From NCBI GenBank assembly GCA_947646735.1, contig CANTFK010000914.1, positions 1 to 64,000 on the forward strand: DNA of 64,000 bases. Direction: 5' to 3'. Position numbers and translations under genes: made by a program. Under the pieces are notes generated by a model. It ran no database searches and was not told where the DNA came from. It saw only the letters and a program-made list of their open reading frames with translations. This document shows positions 43,375 to 53,695 of this stretch, piece by piece. The stretch's first letter is position 1, and every line of letters starts with the position of its first letter. The stretch comes from Peronospora farinosa. Its lineage: Eukaryota > Oomycota > Peronosporomycetes > Peronosporales > Peronosporaceae.

Positions 43375-43962
43375 TTATCTAGTACCAGTAGGTAAAATTG
43401 CGTCAATCTCGTCCTGCGTCACCCCTGCATCTTTCAATCTCTTTCTTGCCATGGCCGTTTCTTCTGCTACTTTGACTCGTTTTAAATCTCGAGCAACTTC
43501 AACTTCTAGTTCCATTTTATGTACTTGAGCTTCTAATTTTCGTTTTTTCCATTGCACTTTCTCCACTTCTTGCGTCAATTGTTGACGTATCAGATCCTTG
43601 ACTTGTTTATCAAGTTTTGTCACAAAATCATCCAATGTTTTCAACCAGCCAATCATCGACACGAGTCGTTCCGATCCGGGGACAGTAGTCGGTCTTTTAT
43701 TAAGTGGTATACTCGGTGGTACTCCAGTGGTACATTGTACCAATAACTCGTCCTTGGCTTTCTTCTGACGTTCTCGATTGGCTGGCAAGTCTTCCATAAT
43801 ATTCTCTTTACTAACCCACGTATCCCAATTATCCGTCCAGCCTGGAAAATGGACAAAATATTTACTATCACCTGTCGTATCACGCTCAATCTTATACACT
43901 TTAGCATCAAAAATCAGCAGGTCGTAGTATACGAGCACCGTATCACCCACTTTAATGACCAT
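43375..43962 (-). CDS. MRG15/EAF3-type chromo-barrel protein without MRG domain
   Basis: 195 residues, single exon. Residues 1-60 match the chromo barrel of MRG15/Eaf3: VGDTVLVYYDLLIFDAKVYK, KYFVHFPGWTDNWDTWV and the acidic end ENIMED, with the Tyr/Trp cage residues that read H3K36 methylation. In MRG15 and Eaf3 a 170-residue MRG domain follows and links to HAT/HDAC complexes. Here a predicted coiled coil follows instead (VEKVQWKKRKLEAQVHKMEL, about 130-180), and the protein ends ILPTGTR. It may be a stand-alone reader, or another gene may supply the MRG domain. It is head to head with the RanBP1-domain gene (156 bp apart). Confidence 0.8.
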   Translation of the reverse strand: MVIKVGDTVLVYYDLLIFDAKVYKIERDTTGDSKYFVHFPGWTDNWDTWVSKENIMEDLPANRERQKKAKDELLVQCTTGVPPSIPLNKRPTTVPGSERLVSMIGWLKTLDDFVTKLDKQVKDLIRQQLTQEVEKVQWKKRKLEAQVHKMELEVEVARDLKRVKVAEETAMARKRLKDAGVTQDEIDAILPTGTR

Positions 43963-44118
43963 TTCTAACTGACGTCAAATAATAATAAACAAGGTTGGAT
44001 TTTAGAAATAACAAATGGTCTCTCTTTTTGATTGGCTAAAACATGATCCAATCAAATGCAACGAATCGCTTAAAATCCCGTCGAATACGCCCCACTCACA
44101 GATACGCAAACGTCTCGA
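43963..44118. promoter_or_regulatory. Shared divergent promoter (chromo-barrel / RanBP1-domain gene)
   Basis: 156 bp lie between the two start codons. No specific motif was recognised. Confidence 0.5.
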
Positions 44119-45484
44119 ATGGCTACAAAAGGTGACCACGAAAAGCCCGAGACGGTGGATAATGAACATCAACCAGTATGTATAAACACACGTACTCTTT
44201 TTCACTATACTGTCTTCTTCTTTTTTTCATTTACTACTTCTTATTCTTGACAGATTATCAAAAAGGTGCGACTCGATGTGACGGAAGAAGTTAAAAAGGT
44301 TAAAATTGATGAAAATGCCACTCCACAGCCAGAAATTGGTGGATCTAAGGTCTGTACTTTGATTTCGGTAGACAGCACATGTAAAAGTTGATGTTAATTG
44401 GCTTTTTATATCATATAGATTGCAGTTGAAAAGGATTTATCGGCGTCAACGTCACCCGTGACGGAATATCAAGAAGAAGAAGAGAATGTTAGTCAAGAAA
44501 AGGAAAAAGAAGTCAAGGCTCTTACGACTGGCAGTGCATTCGGTGGCTTTAGCTCCTTTTGTGGTGAAAAAAAGGCGTTCACACTAGCAAATTCGAGTGA
44601 TTTTGGACCTAAGGCTTCGGATTCGAGGTTTAGAGGAATTGATACAGAAAAGTCGAGCAAGTTGGACGATGAAACGTCATTATCGTCGTTGTCGGATACA
44701 ACGACGAGCAGCTCAAGTGGATTCGCGCTGTTTCAGAGCAATTCCTCGGCGACGTTTGCGTCATTTGCTGCGACGCAGTCGACGACAGAGGGTTTTGGTG
44801 CAATGGCGTCATCGTCTTTATCCACTGATTTTTTGGATACAGACGTGATGAAGAGAGCGGACCCTGTTGTGCCGGCATTGTCCGAAGCAGAGGTAAAGAG
44901 ATTTGCTAACGACGTTTTTTAACTGCTGATTACTTAAATCTTGCTACTTGTAATGACAACTTGTAGTTAGCTAATGGAGAAGAAGGCGAACAGATATTGA
45001 TCGAGGTACGATACTTTTTTGGTAACGTCAAGTTTGCACTTGCTGAGGGTGCTAACGTCACTTGTCGCTATCTAATTGTTTCATTTTATCTCACTAGAAA
45101 CGCGCCAAGCTGTTTAAATTAGTGGAGAAGGACTACGCAGAAGTTGGTATTGGTCCATTGCGAGTTCTGAAAACAAAGGATACAAAGACGGAGGAAGACA
45201 AGGCGACTGCACGAATTGTGATGCGGCGCGAGTCGTACCCGCACGGACATGGCACCAAGTTGCTGATGAATGCAAGCTTAGGCTCTTGTCTGCAGTGCGA
45301 GCAGAAGACAGAGAAGACGATGCTGTTGACTGTATTGGAGGCAAATGAGGATCTGGTAGCGACAAAGAAGTTCATCCCAGTGACTTATCTCATGCGATTT
45401 GGATCATCGGATGATCTTGACGTAGTGAGTGCGCAGATTCAAGCCAACATGCATTCGTCGACAGCACCTGCGTCGTCCAATTGA
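44119..45484 (+). CDS. RanBP1-domain protein (NUP50/RanBP3-like), 5 exons
   Basis: Exons with GT..AG borders and matching phases: 44,119-44,175; 44,254-44,349; 44,419-44,892; 44,967-45,005; 45,098-45,484, giving 350 residues. The N-terminus has short basic motifs (IIKKVRLDV). The middle is Ser-rich with FG-type repeats (AFGGFSSFCGEK; GFALFQSNSSATFASF; GFGAMASS), as in nucleoporins. The C-terminal exon encodes a Ran-binding domain: RAKLFKLVEKDYAEVGIGPL, RIVMRRE and MLLTVLE. This layout fits NUP50 or RanBP3 proteins, which bind RanGTP in import or export. Which of the two it is cannot be decided. It lies beside a chromatin reader, sharing a promoter region. Confidence 0.85.
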
Positions 45485-47472
45485 TACCAAGCCTGACATG
45501 AGTGCATTTGCACTTTTGAGTTGTAGAGCTCAAAACATTCAAGCCGAGTAGCGATATGAGCCCAGTTGACACAACAAAATGACATGAACTGGGCAGATGC
45601 CGGTCGGGATGAAGGAAAATACCCATTTTATAGTGCAATAAGATGGCTACTTCCATGCGCATTTATATACGTAGATAAACAAGTTACCGGTACGAATACC
45701 AAGTATACCGGGCACGTACCGATTCACCGATAAAAAGTGGTACTATCAAAAGAGTACATTACGTAAAAAGGAGAAGAGCCTTCTACACCAATCGTATTTC
45801 ATGTGCTCGTAATTACGTTTGTTCTTGTCCGTTACAAATGGTTGGCTGAGATTCATTGTCACTAGCACATGATACAGATCATTCTTCAATTGTCATCGGT
45901 CTTGACTTCAAGTGTATCTTAATACGTCATTTAAATCATAAAGGACAATGACGATCACAAGCTCCCTCTTCTGAGACTATACAATCATGTGGAAGATAGC
46001 TGCATCCGGAATCACTATATGCAAACACCGAGTCCAATAACTATTTGTACGTAGTAGTTTATGTCATTTATGACGATGGAGTGCAATGATGAAACTAGTG
46101 TCTGATTTGGCTTGAACCAACTAGCCGTGAAGAATCGAATATATCACTATCACCCATAAAATGAGCACTCCATTTTATTATATATATTTGTACCTAAGTG
46201 TGTAAGGAATGATGACCATATACTTTGGTCCGTGTTCATGATCTGCCTAATGGCAATGAATTAGCTCAAAGTTCTGACCTGTCCCTCTTATTTATATGCT
46301 TGTATTTATATATCTATATTCTATGTCTATTGCTTCTTCATACTCCACGCCGGCAATATTCTGCCATCTATTTGGTCGATAGTAACTGGATTCATGACAA
46401 TCTATTGACTTGCGCTGAAAAGTTCGAGACAAGAGTGTCGTTGTGTATCCAAGATCTATCAATACGAGATAGATGAGTATTTGTAATTGGATCCGGTACT
46501 TTTATATAGAAGCAAAAGTAACAGCGAGCTTACTACGGATTCCACTACTGTGTGTCCTTTTGAAATTGTGTATCATTCATCTGATCTACCTTTTGGGTAG
46601 TGATGGTGATTGATACATGAGCTCGAAAGTACCTGGTGCAGTGGAGTCAACATAGCTGCTTACATTTATTTATTGATATTTTATCATTTGTATGGAATCA
46701 CGTCTTGAAACGATGTTGTTGATGATTAAAACAATCATGCACCACTCTGAAAAAAAGAAGAAGAATGACCATGAACTTGTTCAAAGTCTTTTTCTTTTGT
46801 GTCGATAAACTGAACACCTTAGAACTTTGATGAAACAATCTCGTTAATTTACATGTTTGTATGAAAAAGTCTTGCTGGAATGTTGTCACTGAGGAGGATA
46901 CCTACTTATCATTACCACCGAAACTAACCCTTTTGGTCTTCGGACAAATGTGTGGACTTCTTACACCTGTGTTTCTGAGGTGACACTCATGATCAACATG
47001 TATATTTTATCTATTATATTCTGTGGAATAGAATGAGGAGAAACTTGTTTAGGATTCCCCTTCATGAAAGCCGTCTACATCGGCATAAAATGATGAGCAT
47101 CCAGTATCTGACTTTGACACAGTATGGAATATCTATAGATATGTCTGTATAGTTATTACTAGAGACGACGATGATTATACTATCCAACAGACCTGTTCTG
47201 AACCAACATGTGGATAACTTATCATGCATCACCATATGAGTCGCTCCTTCATCCATTTTGCATCTTCTTGAGGCGATGATTTGAATATTCTCAGACCTGT
47301 TCTGAAATCACATGTGGATACCATAACATGCATCACCATATGAGCCTTTAACTCGTCTTCATCTTGTAGCTGTAGGGAACCAAGCCGACATGTTTGTAAT
47401 ATACTGCACTTGATCTTCAATCGTTCTCTTGTCTTGTCTTCTCTTGTGTTGTTTTACTCGTGCAAATGACGA
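45485..47472. other. Intergenic region, no gene seen
   Basis: About 2 kb with short ORFs only. A partial tandem duplication (104-bp offset) carries ACCTGTTCTGAA...ACATGTGGATA at 47,191-47,239 and 47,295-47,343, with CATGCATCACCATATGAG in both. Confidence 0.6.
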
Positions 47473-50061
47473 TCAAGCTCCACTACCTTCTTTCACTGCT
47501 GCTGCTGCAAGTGTATTCAAGATAATCGTCTTGGCTCGTTGGTAGTCAAGTGGATCGAGGGAATACAAGTCTTCACGGGCACGGTTGGCGTATCGACCAA
47601 ACTCTTCCAAGTCACTCGATCGAAGTATCTGCTCTGCTACCGTGCGCTGGAGCTGCTGCATCTGTGCTGGAGCCAAAGTTTCCTGCGCAAGCCTTAGCAG
47701 CTCGAATGCTTGGCCCGCGAAACGCAAAGACTCGAGGCGGAGCGTTTCCACAGGCCAACCGTCTTGCCCAGGGAGCACGAAATACATGTCACCCACTTTC
47801 CACATTGAAGCACGCCATCGAAGATCATCCCATGGTCGACTAGGCCACAGGCAGTAGTTCCAGCGCAGAAAACCATCAAGCTCGAAGAAAAAGGTGAGGT
47901 ATCCAACGAGCTCGCCTTCGACAAGTGGCGACGAGACAAACTGATTTGGAAACGCTGGACCACAGCATACGTACCAGCAGACATGCCCTCCACGGGCACG
48001 AGCGTCTTTGGCCAACCGACGTGTTACCTCCAAATCAGCACAAGCCAGTGGCAAGAGTGGCACATAATCCGCTACCTGAGGTGGAGCGTAAGCAGGTGAA
48101 AAAAACTCCGAGTGATTCACTGCCAGCTTAATACGAAAGTTGGGAGCCAAACGCTGCAAGAAGCGCAGTTGCTCGTGAAATACTGCCACCTCGCGGGGTT
48201 CATCAGCACATATCCGTACACGATCGGCAATTTCCAACGCGATGCAATGTGCGTAGAATTGCTCGATAAACGTTTCAACCTCAGAAACCCGTCGCAGGTA
48301 GCGCACACATTGAGTTGTGCGATCCTGGCACCGGATGCGCCAACCATCGACCACAAATGCCGGAGCTTCAGAAGAGGCAGTTGCGGGGGACGGCGGCAGC
48401 GATGATGATTGACTGTGTTCATGGTCTAGGTCACCAGGATTTTGCATTCCTGACGAGGATGTAGCTGTCGAAGAAGTCACTCTAGAACCGATTAAAGGAG
48501 TTCGACGATGCATTTTAGGAGCAGGAGCTGATTCTGGAGCAGACACAGTTGGAAGCGGTCGAAGGTGATCCGTCGTGAGCTCAGCTGGGGCATCGAACCC
48601 TGCAACAGGGTCTCGCCACACTGAAAGAAGACCAAATACTTCGATTTCATGGTCCACATGATGGCGGGCTCCTAGCGCCAGCAGTCGATCGAAATGGGTA
48701 AAGTCGATCGAAACCGGAACGCCATGGGCTGGATCTTCATACACCTCCAAGATAGCATGCTCAAACAACGCTGATGCATTTTGCTCTTCCATGTAGCATT
48801 GTTGACCTGCCCATGGCATTTCCGTAGCGACTACAGATAAACATTTTTGGCCCATTTCCGACAATAAAGCCATGTACCGATCAATCAATTCAAAATGCCC
48901 ATTGCTCCATAATGACACATGATGTGCACGTGCCAAGGCCGTCCAGTGCTGCCATAAATCCAATCGAAAACGCCAATTACTTGGCGTCGGAAGTTGAACA
49001 TCCACCACGTTCACGGCAACACTGCTCGACCACGTCAGTTGTTCATCACTGAATCCTGCTTCCTGCGTGAATACCCGCAATGGTATTTCATAGATTCCAG
49101 GCTCTAGTTTTTCGCCCACCCGTATTCGTAAATACACTGCATGTTCCCTCACTGCTTTGCTACTAACTCCCGTTCGTTGCAAAGTCTCCATCACAAGATT
49201 TGAATTTTCATCTTGGACACATCCGACCACAAAAGTTTCAATTTTGAATTCATCCAGTGGAATAAATCTCGTATCAATTGCTACACGTGCTCGTGGTCCA
49301 TGACCTGATGATAACATCCAATTACTTGTATCGGTTGTTAGTAAAAAAGGCACATTGGAGTGTAATCTCAATTGAATTCCCGTGACTTCATTCCGAGCTG
49401 AAATTAGACGTACACTTTCCAAAAGTTCCACATGAGCAGAAGCCAAAGCCCATTGTACCCGTTGGTTTTCCACTTGATGGACAAAGTGTTTTTTTTCACT
49501 CTTTTCATTGCCAGGACTTGGTTTTTCGTGATTTTTTGCCATTTCTTCAGATAAAAACAATTCTTCGTCTTCCATCTCGACACTTGAGTCAATACTTTTC
49601 ATTGTTTTGGACATGGCAGGAGCAAATTGAGCTAATAACCACATTGGGGGATGAATAGGTGATATTATAGGACCATTGATGGACGTATCGACATAATCAA
49701 ATGCAAAATTTGTAGTCCGTGGGGTCGAAAGATGAATATTTGTTGCAAATTTCTTGGTATCGTAAACTTGACATGGTAATTGACGTGGAAATGTAGCCAT
49801 AGCAGTCGGATCACTTAATTCAGTACATTCCACCTTTGGAGATACTTGATATTGTTGTTCGAAATCTGATCCGTTCTGATTCTCACCAGACGACATGGAT
49901 TCATCATTTGACATTGACGCGTCATCGTCCCCATGGTCATCAGAGGCCGAATGAATACGTTTATTAATATTAATATTATGACGAATTAAAGTATCATTTT
50001 CCTCTTGTGTAAAAGGGGACTCGTCATTTGACGTATTACTATCACCACCTGACGATTCCAT
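47473..50061 (-). CDS. DUF4091 domain protein (GH123-like fold)
   Basis: 862 residues from the ATG at 50,061. An in-frame ATG at 50,124 would add 21 mostly hydrophobic residues, and the downstream start is preferred because it opens with the polar MESSGGDSNTSNDES. N-terminal about 190 residues are acidic and disordered. A middle beta-rich part (NVVDVQLPTPSNWRFRLDLW) leads to a TIM-barrel-like region. The C-terminus is the DUF4091 signature: ELDGFLRWNYCLWPSRPWDD, then VGDMYFVLPGQDGWPVETLR and LESLRFAGQAFELLRLAQE. The family is related to GH123 beta-N-acetylgalactosaminidases but its activity is largely unproven. No signal peptide is evident on the preferred start. A low-complexity Ser/Ala/Glu-rich insert near 48,400-48,560 splits the domain. 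It is head to head with the CZIB-like gene. Confidence 0.75.
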   Translation of the reverse strand: MESSGGDSNTSNDESPFTQEENDTLIRHNININKRIHSASDDHGDDDASMSNDESMSSGENQNGSDFEQQYQVSPKVECTELSDPTAMATFPRQLPCQVYDTKKFATNIHLSTPRTTNFAFDYVDTSINGPIISPIHPPMWLLAQFAPAMSKTMKSIDSSVEMEDEELFLSEEMAKNHEKPSPGNEKSEKKHFVHQVENQRVQWALASAHVELLESVRLISARNEVTGIQLRLHSNVPFLLTTDTSNWMLSSGHGPRARVAIDTRFIPLDEFKIETFVVGCVQDENSNLVMETLQRTGVSSKAVREHAVYLRIRVGEKLEPGIYEIPLRVFTQEAGFSDEQLTWSSSVAVNVVDVQLPTPSNWRFRLDLWQHWTALARAHHVSLWSNGHFELIDRYMALLSEMGQKCLSVVATEMPWAGQQCYMEEQNASALFEHAILEVYEDPAHGVPVSIDFTHFDRLLALGARHHVDHEIEVFGLLSVWRDPVAGFDAPAELTTDHLRPLPTVSAPESAPAPKMHRRTPLIGSRVTSSTATSSSGMQNPGDLDHEHSQSSSLPPSPATASSEAPAFVVDGWRIRCQDRTTQCVRYLRRVSEVETFIEQFYAHCIALEIADRVRICADEPREVAVFHEQLRFLQRLAPNFRIKLAVNHSEFFSPAYAPPQVADYVPLLPLACADLEVTRRLAKDARARGGHVCWYVCCGPAFPNQFVSSPLVEGELVGYLTFFFELDGFLRWNYCLWPSRPWDDLRWRASMWKVGDMYFVLPGQDGWPVETLRLESLRFAGQAFELLRLAQETLAPAQMQQLQRTVAEQILRSSDLEEFGRYANRAREDLYSLDPLDYQRAKTIILNTLAAAAVKEGSGA

Positions 50062-50221
50062 CAAGGGCTTTTTCACCACGCATAAAGTAATCAAGATAAA
50101 ATGAGATTGTATTAATTGTATCAAATAGTAGTAGTTGAAGGTGTAATTACTATTATAGATAGTACTATGCTACTTTTAATATTCAAGTATTAGTGGCTGA
50201 TAAGCGCTAATAATACAAAAG
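50062..50221. promoter_or_regulatory. Shared divergent promoter (DUF4091 / CZIB-like)
   Basis: 160 bp separate the preferred start codons. No motif was recognised. If the upstream start at 50,124 were used the gap would be 97 bp. Confidence 0.45.
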
Positions 50222-50707
50222 ATGGTGCTCTTCGTCCTATATATCAAGGCGGATCTGGAGAATGTCGAGACACTAGAAGCACCGGCGTTACATCGTTGGT
50301 GTCTAAACGTAAAAGAGCCACGTGGTGACGAAAAGCGTGAAGGTGTTTTTGTATCGGATGAAGAGGTTGTGGACGTGGCGGGTGGACGAGGCGAGGTGCA
50401 TTTTACAATCAAGTGGCCAGGTGCCAACAAGTTGTCACAGTTGACAGTCATACGTGATGTAAAGAAATTGACACGTCCGATCGTGGCGTCTGATTCGGGT
50501 GATTTTGTCCCATTTGTTGGCTTTGATTGCCGTGGATTAGAGCCGTATCAATGGCATCCAGAGAATGGTTATCGTGTCATTTCTGCAGGACGTCATACGG
50601 CTTTTGATGATGTCGACTTGAGTGATGATTGGGCAGATTATGACGAGGAAGGAGAACAGTCTGTTGGTATCTACGGACTCGAGTACAAGTTTGAGGTGCA
50701 CAAGTAA
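50222..50707 (+). CDS. CZIB: CZIB (DUF866/C1orf123) family protein lacking both CXXC pairs
   Basis: 161 residues, single exon. Alignment to the family by eye is continuous: start with LYIKADLENVETL, then GGRGEVHF, then GFDCRGLEPYQWHPENGY, FDDVDLSDDWADYDEEGEQS and VGIYGLEYKF. In animal and fungal members two CXXC pairs bind a zinc ion: near the N-third (after the WYLK-type strand) and after the GGRG motif. Here the first region reads VKEPRGDEKREG and the second IKWPGANKLS. None of the four Cys remains. The rest of the protein is well conserved, including FDCRGLEP, so it is not a random pseudogene. The function of the family is poorly known; a zinc-free variant would be structurally interesting. 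Confidence 0.85.
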   Translation: MVLFVLYIKADLENVETLEAPALHRWCLNVKEPRGDEKREGVFVSDEEVVDVAGGRGEVHFTIKWPGANKLSQLTVIRDVKKLTRPIVASDSGDFVPFVGFDCRGLEPYQWHPENGYRVISAGRHTAFDDVDLSDDWADYDEEGEQSVGIYGLEYKFEVHK

Positions 50708-50996
50708 GAGGAAGCTTCTTGTACAAATAGTAGTTGATGCGAGATAGTACTTGTATGTTACTATTTGCTTTGATTACACATGTTACGATAAGAACCATGA
50801 ATTGTGTAACCCTGTTTTAGTTGCGTAGTATCCATGATTAATGCAAGTAAAGTACCTAACCCTTTAGTATAATTAATGGGTATAAAAAAGTGATCTTCCA
50901 GTTGGATTTTATTCTATGGCTACAAAAATCGCCCTATTATAAAGCGGATATTCAAGCGCACGCCAACCATTCTTCTTTTCGCTCTTTTTCACTATC

Positions 50997-51620
50997 ATGA
51001 CTTCGCTAGTAAAAGGTTTTGCCGGTACCATTACCGGTTCGGCTGATGTTTGCAAGATAATCACGGGCGTTTTTACCAACTGCGTGGCATCCGAATATCT
51101 TTTACCAAATGAGATAATTCTGTTTTCAATGGTTTCAGCAAAAAATGAATTTTCATTTACAAATATGACTTTAATCAAAATTGAAGGGGAAAATGCAACA
51201 ACTACGCGAAAACTTATTGAACGTATTGCATATAAGGACAATCTTTTCAGTCATATTAAATTTGAAAGTGCCGGTCATGTCGATCGTGATTGTGAACTGA
51301 AATTTCAACTTGGTACCACAAATTTGTCAATTGAGATTGCAAAAAGTGACCAAAAACGTGCTCAAGGGATTTATAAAGTACTGGAACTTCTACGTCGTGC
51401 TCAAGTTACAAATGTCCATTTATGGAAAATGAGTACATTGAGTATCAAATATGTAAGTAAAGCTCTGTATTTGACGGAAAAGAGCAATCAGACGCTTACA
51501 AACCAATCGGACGAACTCACAACTTGGCTACATGAAGTTTATGAACGCACCCATCCAAATTGTTACCGTGATGTGATTCAATCGGCATTCGTGGAGCTTC
51601 ATTTAATTGATCACAAATGA
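50997..51620 (+). CDS. PH-like (bacterial-type PH) domain protein
   Basis: 207 residues, single exon. Residues about 35-135 form a PH-like fold of the bacterial bPH type: LLPNEIILFSMVSAKNEFSF, TNMTLIKIEGENATTTRKLI and ELKFQLGTTNLSIEIAKSDQ, ending in the C-terminal helix KRAQGIYKVLELLRRAQ. A second helical part (150-207) ends with YRDVIQSAFVELHLIDH. This assignment rests on pattern, not on a search. There is no signal peptide or membrane segment. The cellular role is unknown. Confidence 0.55.
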   Translation: MTSLVKGFAGTITGSADVCKIITGVFTNCVASEYLLPNEIILFSMVSAKNEFSFTNMTLIKIEGENATTTRKLIERIAYKDNLFSHIKFESAGHVDRDCELKFQLGTTNLSIEIAKSDQKRAQGIYKVLELLRRAQVTNVHLWKMSTLSIKYVSKALYLTEKSNQTLTNQSDELTTWLHEVYERTHPNCYRDVIQSAFVELHLIDHK

Positions 51621-52023
51621 AGATCAAGCAGTAAATGAGAACTCTTTGACGGTCCAGTTGGTTGTACTCGTGTAATCTGGAGCTTGAGATTTTTTTTTAT
51701 TTCCTGGCCGTTGGTTGTTATAAAAATGGTCTCGATCGTTCAATGACAGTTATTGCTGTGCCACTTGATACACGTGCACGCCCAATCTTGAAGCTGCTAG
51801 CAAAAGAGCCTTGGCTATCAGTTTCAAACTGCTTTACTTGAGATTTTCACAGACACTGAACTACCAATGTACTCCATCCCACATCGAAAGCATTGCCACG
51901 CGACCGTCCAATTCAAATGATAATCACTTACATCCGCTTGCTTGACCACGATTTCAAGCTACAAAGCAAGCTTAAACATGTTTCATACATGTAAAGATGT
52001 TTGCTATATTAGCAATCACTCGA
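51621..52023. other. Intergenic, 403 bp, between PH-like gene and GH5
   Basis: The two genes converge here. Nothing is seen apart from T-rich stretches that may serve as 3' ends. Confidence 0.5.
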
Positions 52024-53695
52024 TTATAGGAGATATGAAAGTAAGAGTGCAGTCATGACAGCTCCTAGCGTAGAGGCAGAGGCAGAGGCAGCAATGGCGA
52101 AAGAAACAGCACACGCATCACACAGAATCGTCGCTCTGCTGAAAGTATCCGCGAGCGCGGATTCGTTGGCAGCGCAGACGGCACAGGCACTTCCAACGCA
52201 ATTGTAGAGACAAGTGCATTCGCCATTGATGCAGCCAGCATTGTCTCCGTCGCCGCAAGTAGTCTCATCGCACTCTGCGCCAATACAGTACTTTCCAGTT
52301 GCGTCACCATCGCATGCGCACGTGCTGTTTCTCAAGCACGTTCCCAAATCGTTGCAAGCTACAGTATCGCCCTCCGAGCAGATTTCGCACTGAGGTCCAG
52401 TCCACCCAGTGTAGCAGATGCACTTGTCATCTTTACAATCGCCATTTCCATTGCAGGTACTGCTACATTTTGCGTAAATCGCAACTATATCTCCGACACT
52501 CGTTGTCGGCAACTTTTCCAACAATGCAACACGCTCATCAATAGGTGTGACCCAATCGTCCTTTACCAAGCCGCCTGTGTCTGCTGACTGGGGGTTAAAG
52601 GCCCAATAAAATGATCCAATCGATGTCTTGTCAAGATAGGCCGAAACCGCGTTCGCCCACTTTTTGTTCTTGTCTTTCATCTGTGCACCCCACGATCCAA
52701 CAACCACAGCCTGTCCAGTTTCCTTTGGAATAAATCCAAAATATTCGTCCCATAGAGCTGGCATGTTATCGGGAAAATCCGAGTCGCTCCACCACGGTGC
52801 CTTGTAATCCACACCCGGTGAGATCAAATGAGGACTGTACACAAGTTTCTCCATATTACTCAGCTTTACAGGATAATCTTTTGCTCCCTGCAGTGATCCC
52901 CCTGCTTGTCCCCACTTAACACTAACTCCTTTCATATTTGTCTGCACCCCTTGTACAAAAATCAACAGTCGAGGACATTTCTTCAGTACAGCATTCCCAA
53001 TCTTAGCTGCCTGCAAATTCCAGTCTGTATCTTCATCTCCTGTACCCCATGTAGCTTTTCCCTTGGGTTCATTCTTAATGTCCATTGCAAAAACATTCCA
53101 TGCTCCTGGATCATCACAATATCTCGTCGCGAGTTTCTCTAGAGCCGGCGTGATATCAGCAGGGACTGCAATGTCCGGGAAATCCGAGACCGAAGCTTTG
53201 ATCCGATGACTGTCAAACATGATGAGAATATTGCGTTCCCGAGATTCGTGGACAATCACATCCAGTATTTCCAAGTACGATTTACCAGCTAAAGAAGGGG
53301 TCCCAGCTGTTTGAGTACTTGGAACTTCAGGGTCTTTCATCACAGAATCCATGGCCAATGGTAAACGAAGAGCATTCATATCAAGACTCGCAAATAAATC
53401 CATTGCATTGCCAATAGAAGTAGCTGTTGGCCATAATCCTTGTACGACAAGTTCAATACTTTCTACAAGTTTAAAAAAAGTATACAAAAAAAAGTGAGAT
53501 GAAAAATTATGTTTTATACAAAATGGGACACTTGAACTTGGACATACCACTACCAAACCAATTAATGCCTTTGAGATAAAATGTTTCATTGTTTGCTTTT
53601 AATTGTCCATTAATAGATCGAAAGTCAATAAATGTACTCGCAGCATTACAAGTTGAGAGAGAGAGAGCTGTGAGAAGGAAGAGGAAGCAAACCAT
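52024..53695 (-). CDS. GH5 glycoside hydrolase, EGF-like repeats, GPI-anchor signal; nucleophile Glu is Ser
   Basis: Two exons: 53,695-53,548 and 53,462-52,024, with an 85-bp intron (GTATGT..TTGTAG) and matching phase, giving 528 residues. The signal peptide (CFLFLLTALSLSTCNAAS) leads to the GH5 start ETFYLKGINWFG, which continues into the next exon as SIELVVQGLW. Conserved catalytic-barrel blocks: ILIMFDSHRI, FAMDIKNEPKGKATWG (acid/base Glu in NEP), LVYSPHL (His/Tyr) and SFYWAFNP (Trp). The second catalytic Glu, normally in a GE(F/W)GG block, is Ser in VVVGSWGAQ (TCG codon). C-terminal: Cys-rich EGF-like units (CNGNGDCKDDKC; CLRNSTCACDGDATGKYC; CINGECTCLYNCVGSAC), then a hydrophobic end (TLGAVMTALLLSYLL) fitting a GPI signal. 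It is probably cell-wall or surface attached. Loss of the nucleophile suggests it does not hydrolyse; it may bind glucan. Confidence 0.85.

Noticed and set aside
47550..48405. Plus-strand ORFs of 65-100 codons across the DUF4091 gene
   Set aside because: Shadows of the well-supported minus-strand gene.
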